Of a DNA stretch of 52,443 nt, positions 10,001 through 21,100 are shown piece after piece. The notes beneath the pieces are model-generated. The model did no database searches. It had not been told where the DNA came from and was given only the letters and a program-made list of their open reading frames with translations. This DNA comes from Saccoglossus kowalevskii (Eukaryota; Hemichordata; Enteropneusta; Harrimaniidae). The translations under genes were made by a program, and so were the position numbers. The stretch covers positions 98,139-150,581 of the forward strand of contig NW_003144288.1 in assembly GCF_000003605.2 (NCBI RefSeq), given 5' to 3'. Every line of letters begins with the position of its first letter. Within the stretch, counting starts at the first letter, position 1.

Positions 10001-11403
10001 GCAAAATTCATTGTGACTTGTAGCACATGTGCCTACAGGAGGCTAAAAAAACATTGTTTACATAGCAACCAGTTTTTATAGAACTACTCAGAGCACAGTG
10101 CACATTTACAGTTTTTATTGATAAATTTAAGTACTACATTAGATATGACCATTGTGTTTATCTCATCATACCCGTATTGCATTTTGTTGAACAACATGTA
10201 CCACATTGTACACATGATGTAAATTCTGACCAGAGAAAAAAATGTCACAAAGTTTTGATTTTTCATCAATTCATGAAATTTGTTTACAAAATTATTACGG
10301 TTTTCACTTTGAACATTCTCATTGTTAAAGATTATTTTCTAAGTTTAAAAAGTACTTATCAAAACTTTATTTTTAGTTTCTGTCAGAATATAGAAAAAAT
10401 TAGAAGTACTTGTATTGTAATATTATTATTATTATCAATTTTGGCTTTAAACATTCATATATTACTGGTATGTAAAATAGTTTGCATTGTTAAAAATTAC
10501 TTATTAGTAAAAACTTTATTTTTTGTTTCTGTTATAATATAGCAAAAACATAGAAGAATAAAGAAGTCCTGTCATTGGGCCATCAGGACCATAAAAACTG
10601 TTTGGAATATTGCAAACAAGGATATTATTATTGTCATTGTTCCTATACTGCTGTTTTATTAGCAGAATCTTACAGTATATTCCAACATAAAGTTAGACAA
10701 TGATAAACACTTTCTAAACGCATAGTCTAAGAGGAAATCAATAAACTATTCATAGGATTTAATAACTGTGCTAGATTTAAGTATATAACTGTAGTATGTT
10801 ATTGATATGCCTTCTTGGTGGCCATGTATTTCATGAACCAAAGATGACCCTACTATCATTGTCATGCCCTCTATGGGTGGCTTCATAAACATAGCAGCTT
10901 GAATTCTAGACTACTGTGTATCTCACATGGACGTGGATTATAGTAAAATTATTATTGCTGAGTGAAATGTTCCAATAAGTAAATGGAACAATGCCTATGA
11001 AAAGGGATAGCCAAACTTGTTTTTCAGGGAAACAGCGACTTTGAGTAACATTTGATTCTGTATTTGCCTCATGTAATTGACTTGTTTTAGATTAGCAGAA
11101 ACATTGGTGTTGTATACACCTGCTAAATACTCTCAACAAGTAGTGTCAGTTAAACTCAATTATGTCACACTTTACCCACAATCCTTTGCTGGAAAATCAA
11201 GATGGCAGACTACATAATACATGTACTTACTTTTACAGTAATATTAAATGTAAATCATTATATTTTAATGGTTTATTTTATCTTTGTATTTTTTTTCCCA
11301 TAGGCTGAGTGATTTCCTTTTTACCTTAGCAAGGTATGCAGCAAAGTTAGAAAAGAAAGAAGAAACTATCTACCGGAAAGTTCAACCACATAAACAAAAA
11401 TAA
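3677..11403 (+). CDS. MMAB: Corrinoid adenosyltransferase MMAB, 3' end (last two coding exons)
   Basis: MMAB transfers adenosyl from ATP to cob(I)alamin in mitochondria, making the cofactor of methylmalonyl-CoA mutase. Only the C-terminal end is here, as two exons: 3677-3736 and 11304-11403. Joined in phase they encode VIPLARDGEVDNAVVQYLNR followed by LSDFLFTLARYAAKLEKKEE and a short basic tail ending in TAA. Human MMAB ends with the closely similar LNRLSDYLFTLARYAA, followed by a short divergent tail. This is the terminal helix of the trimeric enzyme, near the active site in family structures. Both exon junctions are phase 2 with GT-AG borders, and the intron between is 7,567 bp. Upstream exons, including the ATP-binding region and mitochondrial targeting peptide, lie before the window. 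Identification rests on about 50 residues but the match is distinctive. Confidence 0.9.
3737..4423. other. MMAB last intron, 5' part
   Basis: Unique AT-rich intron sequence. A minus-strand open frame of 120 codons here has no recognisable similarity and no supporting splice or composition signal, so I do not call it. Confidence 0.5.
4424..4635. mobile_element. MITE with TA flanks (family D)
   Basis: About 210 bp bounded by inverted ends: CTGTAAAAGGATTAATTATT on the left, and on the right AATTAATCATTTTTCAG. TA occurs at both outer edges, as for mariner/Tc1-type insertions. CACTGGGTTTTAA-type segments recur in both orientations inside, giving foldback potential. No coding capacity. The outermost CTGTAAAA resembles family C. 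Confidence 0.65.
5052..5350. mobile_element. CpG-rich TTAA-type MITE (family F)
   Basis: A 299-bp CpG-rich island in AT-rich intron. Inverted termini are TTAAAGCGCAGTAGTC on the left and GACTACCGCGCTTTAA on the right (one mismatch). TTAA lies at both edges, so the target duplication and the inverted repeat cannot be separated. A 102-codon minus-strand open frame runs through it, but it begins inside one terminus and resembles no protein I know. Confidence 0.65.
5357..5594. mobile_element. TTAA-type MITE (family E), copy 2
   Basis: A 238-bp element with TTAA at both edges. The left end is CATTCTCACCACCAG and the right end is CTGGTGGTGAAAAGG. The interior is homologous to the copy at 2683-2940 but partly rearranged. 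It starts only 6 bp after the end of the CpG-rich MITE at 5052-5350. Perfect TTAA flanks support piggyBac-type integration. Confidence 0.75.
5595..6262. other. MMAB intron with partial family B repeat
   Basis: No gene seen. From about 6010 to 6260 there are degenerate family B blocks (TCATATCTC, GCAGACCTGATTG, ATAATAATTCATCA, CATCTCAAGGGCCATTCATT). Confidence 0.5.
6263..7009 (+). mobile_element. Repeat element X with terminal hairpins and (ATT)n tail
   Basis: The 5' end is a 31-nt hairpin at 6263-6293: arms AGCTCCGCTGTCGAC and GTCGAGCAGAGCT around a TTT loop. It is followed by a GTCGTCCGGTGTCCGTCGTC tract. The body repeats a TTTTCGACTTCTTGTTAAAA-type monomer about three times. The 3' end is a second hairpin with a perfect 10-bp stem (GCTCTGCTGT 6936-6945, ACAGCAGAGC 6957-6966), directly followed by an (ATT)n tract at 6967-7009. 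Terminal hairpins plus a simple-repeat tail recall some non-autonomous Helentron-like elements, but I cannot assign a class. No transposase-like frame. Confidence 0.6.
6967..7009. repeat. (ATT)n microsatellite
   Basis: About 14 ATT units directly after the 3' hairpin of element X, probably grown from its tail. The poly-isoleucine frame here is not a gene. Confidence 0.9.
7190..8594. repeat. 45-bp minisatellite in the MMAB last intron
   Basis: About 31 degenerate copies of a 45-bp unit (blocks CTATGGGATATGATGG, CATACATATTGGGAACAC and ATACAGTATT). As 45 is a multiple of three, several frames stay open on both strands, one for 367 codons (7473-8576, period-15 peptide with SMGYDGHTYWEHIQ). The start of the array has lost frame, the reverse strand is equally open, and it sits inside an intron, so I treat it as non-coding. 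The array is directly followed by a family B body (TGTGTGTCTGTTTCACTGATATCTC at the junction, here split by the array end). Confidence 0.92.
8595..8960 (+). repeat. Dispersed repeat family B, copy
   Basis: Contains CACTGATATCTCAAGAAC, CAGATGCTTTTGGATAATGC and GCAGACCTGATTG, then AT-rich segments, followed by a second partial monomer near 8890-8960. Compare 1269-2530. The simple-repeat position next to the body holds the GT tract at 1.2 kb but the 45-bp array here. Confidence 0.6.
9264..9610 (-). mobile_element. tRNA-derived SINE (minus strand)
   Basis: On the minus strand from 9610 the head resembles a tRNA. It carries a pol III A box TAGCATAGTGG (9599-9589) and a B-box-like AGTTCAAATCA (9556-9546), 32 bp apart. 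Between them, TCAGTCTCATGATC matches the anticodon arm of elongator tRNA-Met. A tRNA-unrelated body of about 260 bp follows and ends at an A9 run (9273-9265). Head, body and A-tail fit a SINE2-type retroposon. No clear target-site duplication was found and the body family is not recognised. Length and A/B boxes are seen; the SINE assignment is inference. Confidence 0.6.
9611..11303. other. MMAB last intron, 3' part
   Basis: AT-rich intron with no gene seen. Two related blocks of about 70 bp near 10320-10400 and 10480-10550 (ATTGTTAAA...AAAACTTTATTTTT...TTTCTGT) look like an old local duplication. The intron ends with a T-rich tract and CCCATAG at 11297-11303. Confidence 0.5.
11304..11403 (+). 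CDS. MMAB: MMAB terminal coding exon
   Basis: Begins with G, completing the split arginine codon, then LSDFLFTLARYAAKLEKKEE and a short Lys/Gln-rich tail to TAA at 11401-11403. The tail is short and divergent, as it is in vertebrate MMAB. The stop codon lies within an AATAAA hexamer (11399-11404). Confidence 0.9.
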
Positions 11404-11413
11404 ATGTATTAAA
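11399..11413 (+). promoter_or_regulatory. Candidate MMAB polyadenylation signals
   Basis: AATAAA at 11399-11404 overlaps the stop codon, and ATTAAA follows at 11408-11413. Either could direct cleavage shortly downstream, giving a very short 3' UTR. Hexamers are common in AT-rich DNA, so this is weak. Confidence 0.3.
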
Positions 11414-12468
11414 TGTCTAGACATAAATATTTGTAGTTTAGATGTTGTATACCTGCATGCTTATACAGAAAGACATTCACACAAGAATTGAGAAAAATAA
11501 GTTCATCCATAGATGGGAATTTAAAGGGCAATGGTCGTCATGTGATGCATGTTCGAATTTCATGTAAACAAAACACATGGTTTATACATCGCTATGAGTC
11601 ACATATCGAACAAGACATGCCATTCAACCCTTTATATGCTAGATATTTTTCTACCGGAAATTTAGTGACAATATTTTCAGATTTTGTTAAAGTGGGAGGG
11701 TTGTCACTTGCACATTGCGGGAATTGAGTCTCAAGCGATGATAACAACACACGCTAACAAAACGCAAAGGCTCATGGGTAGACGCTTGTTTGTAAACAAT
11801 GACAAGCTATGGCCATCTGACACATGCACAGGTGACGAATCCCTCGCTTTAAATTGTTGCTGAATTTCATCATAAATTTGTACGATACAGACAAGTTCAG
11901 AAATTGCTTTTTGTTTTCGATCAAAAGGTTTGTAAATTTTTATCAACATTTTAGACTACAATATCATTTTGTAGATTGTGCCAAAGTTTGACAATGGGGC
12001 TCAAAGTGTTATTAGCCACCAATGAAATGTTATGTGAAGAGAAAAAATTGATTTATCTATGCCACACTTTCTCAAGAGTATGGTAATTTGTGCTGATTGT
12101 TGGTTACACCAAGTGTAATAGTGTGTAGAACTATCGCTATGTGGATATCACAAGAATACTGCAAAATATGCACATAAACAGCTCAGTGTAAATATCAACT
12201 ATCACATAACAAAGGTCCATACAACTATTATATATACTGCATACTGTCTGAGTGATTCAGCTGCATTGTGTATGAAGGCAAGGACTGGAAATCACAATCA
12301 TGGAAATCAGTGTCCCTTAATTTCCACAATTTCTTGCTATGAATTTGTTATTCAAACATGTGCACCATCTCGGAAATGTTTATCTATTGTTCCATTTTTA
12401 GAATTTGCATTTCCTATTAAGGTAGGATGCAAATACCCTGTGCAATATAGCAAAATTACACCACAAGG
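11404..12468. other. Intergenic region downstream of MMAB
   Basis: Probable 3' UTR followed by unique sequence. Short open frames on both strands (79, 72 and 81 codons) have no recognisable domain or splice support. No RNA gene recognised. Confidence 0.5.
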
Positions 12469-12668
12469 TACTGTAAAATACTTTATTTTAGCTGGATTTA
12501 ATTTTCGCTGAATTTTGTATGGAATTTATTTTCACTGATTTTTGATGAGTTGAATGTGAAATATAGGAAAAAAAGTTATATTTGCTAGATTTTATTTTCT
12601 ATTGAATCATCCTTTCAACGAAATTAGAAAAAATTAATTCCAAGCGAAAATAAAGTATTTTACAGTAA
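12469..12668. mobile_element. MITE family C, copy 1 (TA flanks)
   Basis: About 200 bp with nearly perfect inverted ends: CTGTAAAATACTTTATTTT at the left and its complement AAAATAAAGTATTTTACAG at the right, flanked by TA on both sides. The interior is AT-rich with AATTTATTTTCACTGATTTT and no open frame. Further copies lie at about 44532, 46174 and 51905. TA flanks and short size suggest a mariner/Tc1-type non-autonomous element. Confidence 0.8.
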
Positions 12669-13104
12669 GGTGACATGCAGCTATATATTTATAGATTATG
12701 TAATTTTTTCTGAGTTGGTTATGGTGATTACAGTGATACTCTGTTCCTTTTACCCATCATGTGATTGGCCGAGACTGTTGTGTATTTTAATCCAGACCTG
12801 ATACCTATAATCATTACAAATCATGTACATGCTCTAAATTCTTCTTTTTCCCCAACCTGACTGTCAGATTCCCAGATTCATCAGCTGAATTATGGTCATT
12901 ATATAACTTATCTGCTTCTTATGGATCACACTTACTGCAGCTAGATTCAATACATAGTTATCTGCAAGATGTGTAATATGTTTGTTTCCTTCGACATGTA
13001 GTTATCGTTTGTAGTGTGTTTATATTTACTATCACATCACATAATTAGTGTGTAATATTTGAGGAAGAAAAGCATTGCATGAATATGTGTATATAGGATT
13101 AATG
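12669..13104. other. Intergenic, nothing recognised
   Basis: Unique AT-rich sequence between the MITE and the tandem arrays. No gene or RNA gene seen. Confidence 0.5.
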
Positions 13105-13800
13105 TCATCAGTAAAAGTGTCTAAAGATATATAGGAGTGTCTGAGATTGTACAGGATTAATGTCAGTAAGAGTGTCTGAGATTGTACAGGATTAATGTCA
13201 GTAAGAGTGTCTGAAAATGTACAGGATTAATGTCAGTAAGAGTGTCTGAAAATGTACAGGATTAATGTGAGTAAGAGTGTCTGAAAATGTACAGCTTTAA
13301 TGTCAGTAAAAGTGTTTTAAAATGTGCAGGATTCATGTCAGTAAGAGTGTCTGAAAATGTACAGGATTCATGTCAGTAAGAGTGTCTGAAAATGTACAGG
13401 ATTCATGTCAGTAAGAGTGTCTGAAAATGTATATGATTCATGTCAGTAAGAGTGTCTGAAAATGTACAGAATTCATGTCACTAAGAGTGTCTGAAAATGT
13501 ATATGATTCATGTCAGTAAGAGTGTCTGAAAATGTACAGGATTCATGTCAGTAAGAGTGTCTGAAAATGTATATGATTCATGTCAGTAAGAGTGTCTGAA
13601 AATGTATATGATTCATGTCAGTAAGAGTGTCTGAAAATGTATATGATTCATGTCAGTAAGAGTGTCTGAAAATATGCAGGATTCATGTCAGTAAGAGTGT
13701 CTGAAAATGTACAGGATTAATGTGAGTAAGAGTGTTTGAAAATGTACAGGATTCATGTGATTAGTAAGTGCTTGGAGATGTATATGATTCATGTCAGTAC
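13105..13800. repeat. 35-bp tandem array
   Basis: About 20 units of 35 bp built from GTGTCTGAAAATGTACAGG and ATTCATGTCAGTAAGA. Units near the left edge (AGATTGTACAGGATTAATG) and right edge are more diverged than central ones, typical of unequal exchange. It ends about 50 bp before the 31-bp satellite but the unit is unrelated. Confidence 0.93.
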
Positions 13801-13849
13801 CAGTGTCATATAATACCTTATATTGTTTTTGTAGAATATACGCTTTCAG

Positions 13850-16800
13850 CAAAGGTCACAATCCAATGAATACTGATATGGCCAGGTCACGATTCAATGA
13901 ATACTGATATGGCCAGGTCACGATCCAATGAATACTGATATGGCCAGGTCACAATCTAATGAATATTTATATGGCCAAGTCACGATCCAATGAATACTGA
14001 TATGGCCAGGTCACGATCCAATGAATACTGATATGGCCAGGTCACGATCCAATGAATACTGATATGGCCAGGTCACGATCCAATGAATACTGATATGGCC
14101 AGGTCACAATCTAATGAATATTTATATGGCCAAGTCACGATCCAATGAATACTGATATGGCCAGGTCACGATCCAATGAATACTGGTATTGCCAAGTCAC
14201 AATCCAATGAATACTGATATGGACAGGTCACGATCCAATGAATACTGATATGGCCAGGTCACGATCCAATGAATACTGATATGGCCAGGTCACGATCCAA
14301 TGAATACTGATATGGCCAGGTCACAATTTAATGAATATTTATATGGCCAAGTCACAATCCAATGAATACTGATATGGCCAGGTCACGATCCAATGAATAC
14401 TGGTATTGCCAAGTCACAATCCAATGAATACTGATATGGCCAGGTCACAATCTAATGAATATTTATATGGCCAAGTCACGATCCAATGAATACTGATATG
14501 GCCAGGTCACGATCCAATGAATACTGGTATTGCCAAGTCACTATCCAATGAATACTGATGTGGACAGGTCACGATCCAATGAATACTGANNNNNNNNNNN
14601 NNNNNNNNNNNNNNNNNNNNNNNNNNNNNNNNNNNNNNNNNNNNNNNNNNNNNNNNNNNNNNNNNNNNNNNNNNNNNNNNNNNNNNNNNNNNNNNNNNNN
14701 NNNNNNNNNNNNNNNNNNNNNNNNTGATATGGCCAGGTCACGATCCAATGAATACTGGTATTGCCAAGTCACTATCCAATGAATACTGATGTGGACAGGT
14801 CACGATCCAATGAATACTGATATGGCCAGGTCACGATCCAATGAATACTGATATGGCCAGGTCACGATCCAATGAATACTGATATGGCCAGGTCACAATC
14901 TAATGAATATTTATATGGCCAAGTCACATTCCAATGAATACTGATATGGCCAGGTCACGATCCAATGAATACTGGTATTGCCAAGTCACAATCCAATGAA
15001 TACTGATATGGCCAGGTCACAATCCAATGAATACTGATATGGCCAGGTCACAGTCCAGTAAACACTGGTATGGTCAAGTCACAGTCCAATGAATACTGAT
15101 ATGGCCAGGTCGCAATCCAATGAATACTGATATGGCCAGGTCGCAATCCAAGGAAAACTGATATGACCAGATCGCAATAAAATGAATACGGATATGGACA
15201 GGTCACGATCCAATGAATACTGATATGGCCAGGTCACTGTCCAATGAATACTGGAATGATCAGGTCACAATCCAATGAATACTGATATGGCCAGGTCACA
15301 GTCCAGTAAACACTGGTATGGCCAGGTTACAGTCCAATGAACACTAGTATGGCCAGGTCACAATCCAATGAATACTGGTATGGTCAGGTCACAATCCAAT
15401 GAATACTGGTATGGTCAGGTCACAGTCCAATGAATGCGGATATGGCGAGGTCACAGTTCAATGAATACTGGTATGGTCAGGTCATAGTTCAATGAATACT
15501 GGTGTGGCTAGGTCACAGTCCAATGAATACTGATATGGCCAGATCACAGTTCAATGAATACTGGTATGGTCAGGTCACAGTCCAATGAATACTGATATGG
15601 CCAGGTCACAGTTCAATGAATACGGGTATGGTCGGATCACAATCTAATTATTACTGATATGATATGGCCACAATCCAATGAATACTGATATGGTCAGGTC
15701 ACAGTCAAATGAATACTGATATGGCCAGGTCACAGTCCAATGAACACTAGTATGGCCAGGTCACAATCTAATGAATATTTATATGGCCAGGTCACAGTCC
15801 AATGAACACTAGTATGGCCAGGTCACAATCTAATGAATATTTATATGGCCAGGTCACAGTCCAATGAATACTGATATGGCCAGGTCACAGTCCAATGAAC
15901 ACTAGTATGGCCAGGTCACAATCTAATGAATATTTATATGGCCAGGTCACAGTCCAATGAACACTGGCATGACCAGGTCGCAGTCCAATGAATACGGATA
16001 TGGCGTGGTCACAGTTCAATGAATACTGGTATGGTCAGGTCACAGTCCAATGAATACTGATATGGCCAGGTCACAGTTCAATGAATACTGGTATGGTCAG
16101 GTCACAGTCCAATGAATACTAATATGGCCAGGTCACAGTTCAATGAATATTGATATGGTCAAGTCACAGTCCAAAGAATACGGATATGGTCGGATCACAA
16201 TCTAATTATTACTGATATGGCCACGTCACAATCCAGTTAATACTGATATGGTCAGGTCACAATCCAATGAATACTGATATGGCCAGGTCACAATCCAATG
16301 AATACTGGTATGCCAGGTCACAATCCAATGAATACTGATATGGCCAGGTCACAATCCAATGAATGCTGATGTGGCCAGGTCACAGTTCAATGAATACTGG
16401 TATGGTCAACCCAGAGTCCAATGAATACTGATTTTATGGTCAGGTCACAGTCCAATGAATACTGATATGGCCAGGCCATAGTTTAATGAATACTTGTATA
16501 GACAAGTCACAATCCAGTTAATACTGATATGGTCAGGTCACAATCAAATGAATACTTGTATGGCCAAGTCACAATCCAATGAATACTGATATGGTCAGGT
16601 CACAATCCAATGAATACTGATATGGCCAGGTCACAGTCCAGTAAACACTAGTATGGCCAGGTCACAGTCCAATGAACACTAGTATGGCCAGGTCACAATC
16701 TAATGAATATTTATATGGCCATGTCACAATCCAATGAATACTGATATGGTCAGGTCACAATCCAATGAATACTAAAATGGCCAGGTCACAGTACAGTAAA

Positions 16801-18120
16801 CACTGTTATGGCCAGGTCACAGCCCAATGAACACTAGTATGACCAGGTCACAGTCCAATGAATACTGATATGACCAGGTCGCAATCCAATGAATACTAGT
16901 ATGGCCAGGTCACAGTCCATTGAATACTGATATGGCCAGGTCACGATCCAATGAATACTGATATGGCCAGGTCACAATCTAATGAATATTTATATGGCCA
17001 AGTCACGATCCAATGAATACTGATATGGCCAGGTCACGATCCAATGAATACTGGTATGCCAGGTCACAATCCAATGAATACTGATATGGCCAGGTCACAA
17101 TCCAATGAATGCTGATGTGGCCAGGTCACAGTTCAATGAATACTGGTATGGTCAACCCAGAGTCCAATGAATACTGATTTTATGGTCAGGTCACAGTCCA
17201 ATGAATACTGATATGGCCAGGCCATAGTTTAATGAATACTTGTATAGACAAGTCACAATCCAGTTAATACTGATATGGTCAGGTCACAATCAAATGAATA
17301 CTTGTATGGCCAAGTCACAATCCAATGAATACTGATATGGCCAGGTCACAATCCAATGAATACTGATGTGGCCAGGTCACAGTCCAGTAAACACTGGTAT
17401 GGCCAGGTCACAGTTCAATGAATACTGGTATGGTCAACCCAGAGTCCAATGAATACTGATTTTATGGTCAGGTGACAGTCCAATGAATACTGATATGGCC
17501 AGGCCATAGTTCAATGAATACTTGTATAGACAAGTCACAATCCAGTTAATACTGATATGGTTAGGTCACAATCAAATGAATACTTGTATGGCCAAGTCAC
17601 AATCCAATGAATACTGATATGGTCAGGTCACAATCCAATGAATACTGATATGGCCAGGTCACAGTCCAGTAAACACTAGTATGGCCAGGTCACAGTCCAA
17701 TGAACACTAGTATGGCCAGGTCACAATCTAATGAATATTTATATGGCCATGTCACAATCCAATGAATACTGATATGGTCAGGTCACAATCCAATGAATAC
17801 TAAAATGGCCAGGTCACAGTCCAGTAAACACTGTTATGGCCAGGTCACAGCCCAATGAACACTAGTATGACCAGGTCACAGTCCAATGAATACTGATATG
17901 ACCAGGTCGCAATCCAATGAATACTAGTATGGCCAGGTCACAGTCCATTGAATACTGATATGGCCAGGTCACAGTTCAATGAATGCTGATATGGCCAGGT
18001 CACAGTTCAATGAATACGTATATGGTCGGATCACAATCTAAATATTACTGATATGGCCATGTCACATTCCATTGAATACTGATATGGTCAGGTCACAATC
18101 AAATGAATACTTGTATGGCT
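13850..18120. repeat. 31-bp satellite array, about 4.3 kb
   Basis: Roughly 135 units of 31 bp built from TATGGCCAGGTCACGATCC and AATGAATACTGA, interrupted by an assembly gap. Sequence variants recur in order. The variant with CTAATGAATATTTATATGG returns at multiples of 31 bp, and long blocks such as the one with GTCAACCCAGAGTCC near 16406 and 17152 show amplification of many units together. Units near the right end are more diverged. Open frames change every unit because 31 is not a multiple of three, so no protein is expected. Each unit holds an AGGTCA-like hexamer and a CCAAT pentamer. Confidence 0.95.
14590..14724. other. Assembly gap (135 N)
   Basis: A run of N inside the 31-bp satellite, flanked on both sides by the same unit. 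The true number of repeats at this position is unknown. Confidence 0.99.
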
Positions 18121-21100
18121 GATATGCTGAATTGTGGTCGATCCAAGGAACATGTTTATTTGCATAACAAGTTCATTGAAGTTTTTCATTTTTCTCGTAT
18201 GATTGGGAGATTTACAATAGCAGCTTTAATACTATTTGCATAGTAAAACAACCGTGGTTTACAGTCTGTATAAATACATGTACAACAAAACGAATGTTGG
18301 TTTTACGCAAATAAATCAAGAGCTGAATAGCGTGTCACGTGACCGCGATTATAATTTTTTAAGAAATAATATTTGTTAACACGTAGTTTTTTGTGATATG
18401 TCGGAGTATGTATCAGTCGACCCTTTGCCCGAACGTCCTAATACAGAACCAGGAATATAGTTTAGTTTTTTGAGCTACGGGACCAAATATCGTAAATCCA
18501 TCAGCATCAAGTTCAAATTTATAAACCGACATGTTATTTTTATTCAAATGCATAAAGCTAGTTTTTACCTGATTATATGTCTAAACAATACTACGTGTTG
18601 TGTGTATGACTTTCGTAAATATTGAAAAAAAACAGGTTTCGTGTTTCATCGGAGAAGGAAATTGATTGATTTTTTTTAATTGACCTGAGTTCATCAGAGT
18701 GTATCACGATAGTACAGTACCACCATCAACTGGACTATATTGGGTCAATTCCCTCGTAAACATAGATTTTAATGGCCCGCGTATAACGTTAGTATGCTAT
18801 GCTTAATTGACATTGCGGAGTCATATAGACTCAAACATACAACGTCGTTAACGCATTCACGGCGACAGATCATTTCCACAACCACCGCACTCGAACAGTG
18901 GTTCATAGACTGTGAACATATACATATATGCACTTTGTGGCATGCAGTGAGAATGGAAAGTTATTTCAATAAGACGATCAAACTACGGGTAATTTTTTGT
19001 ATACAAAATAAAGATACAATTGATACAACAAATTGTTTTTAAAATGATATACACACCGTTCTTACTGCAAATGACCGACAATTAAAATATTCCGACAGGT
19101 GAAAGTATATAGTGAAGTTGGTGTGTAATCTCTCAGATCGTAAACACCTTTTTTACGCATTCAAAAAATACGATTTTACAGAATATAAACAAAAACACTC
19201 ACGTGACAGCACCGTGTTTGCGTGAGTCTGTACAAGTTATGCGATAAACTTGTGCAGAAGAATTTATCGCGGACCATCTATATATTCGATTCTGGTACGC
19301 GATTTGTGAAATGTTCCTGTACATTGTACGTCATCACTAAATCGAAGTGTTTCAACTAACAATCCCAGTTAACTGTCAATGCCGTGCATGCACCCCCCCC
19401 CCCCATCACGGTTATGGTTAGTAGCCGTGCATCCATACCATCCTGTTTCGGGAACAGATAGGTCTCTGATGTCATGGTAACTTATCATTTCCCACTCGCC
19501 ATTGGCAAGTTAGCAAAAAGCTAAACACAGCTAATTTCGGAAATATCTTTGAAAAATAGTCTTTTTTTATACTCTCAGAGCAACAAAAGCATTTTTCTCA
19601 TCTTTATAAATATTTTTTATAAAAATATGACTTGAATTAACGAGCACGTTACGCAACCTCATCATTCGAAAACGTCCCAGTGTTGTTCCATGGGCAAACA
19701 AATTTCCCAAAAGTTTTGACCAAACTTTTTTAGAAAAAAAAAATTGACACAGGCTAAAACAATATGTGCCGTTAATGCACAAGGAAAGAAAGAAACATTG
19801 TTTTTGTCATCAGTTGCATGCTAATTGCATGCTTTATGCATAGTGTTCTTTGTTTCCTCATTAGGTCCCACAAAGGTCATTTTGGGTCAGTATTTTATAG
19901 ATTAAAAAAATACGAGCCAATTTGCAAAAAAACGTAGCTGATTAACAGTGGCAAGGCTACCTTGAATTCTTTGTGGTTACCAGACAATATCAACGTTCCA
20001 GTTCACATACGGAGTTTTTGTTTTCGCAATTTTATTTTAAGCTTGACACTTAGTTAATGACAGCAAGCATTTGGGATTGCAACAGCTGATATAACTGTTA
20101 AAATCGAACTATGTCTTGGCAATGCTAGCCGATTTGTCTGTATACGTGGTCAGGGTCGTAAGACCTGATTAAATACTGGCGTCAACGTCAAGGATAAATA
20201 CCCAGCGACGACAGGAAGAAATATCAGATGTGTTGAACCAAATTTATTGGTCATCAGATAGCATAAACAGAAACACGTTTGCGTCTTCGTACTGCCTGGG
20301 TGGTTGATACTACTGCCGTTAAGGCGTCAGTTAGTCCTCATCGATGAATGCGACTTGCGATTCGCCAAATGTCACACGTCAATTTGTTTTCAAATTCTTA
20401 GTGTTTTAGCACATGTTTCGGGATGCTGTTCTGGTTGATGTCACATTGGCAGTGCTTCTCATGCGCATACCCGTCTGTCATATATTGAAGTAAAACTATT
20501 AGTCATCGAATTAGCTCATTTTTTTTTTAACTTTCCAGATTTTCAAAATACTTGTCTGGCACACTAAACATGATGATAAGTGTGTACGCTCAGCCACTAT
20601 TGTATATTTCAGTTTACTGTCACACACTGCTCAAATAGATGGGCTAATCGAGGCGTAAAAATAGAGTGCTGGCGTACACCCTGGATAGTCGGCACGGTTT
20701 TATCGAAAGGGCGCGTGTACGCTCTATACCAATTGATGATAATTTTACTCCAAAGATGAGCCGTTCCAGCTAGAGAAACAATTTATTTGATAAGCGATGG
20801 TGCTTTATCGTTATTTTCTGCTCGGTGGTCGAAAACGAACTAATGGCCAGTCTTTGAGATAGCATATGAAGTATGCAGTCAAGTGTGTAACCCCACTAAG
20901 GTCTATAAGCTATCAATAACCAGTAAATAACTGGCTAACCGCCAAATAACACATTATAACACATTATATACGACTGGTGGACGCTTCTACGAATATAAAT
21001 CAGTTAGTCAGACTACGTTCATGATATTAATTCCAAATCTTGTTTTTGAACTACTTCACTGACGGAGTGTTCTATTTGTGGTGCGTTTCGTGGTTACGTT

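Noticed and set aside
13850-18120. Regular 31-bp repeats as a possible CRISPR array
   Set aside because: Units are directly contiguous with no unique spacers, and the context is an animal genome.
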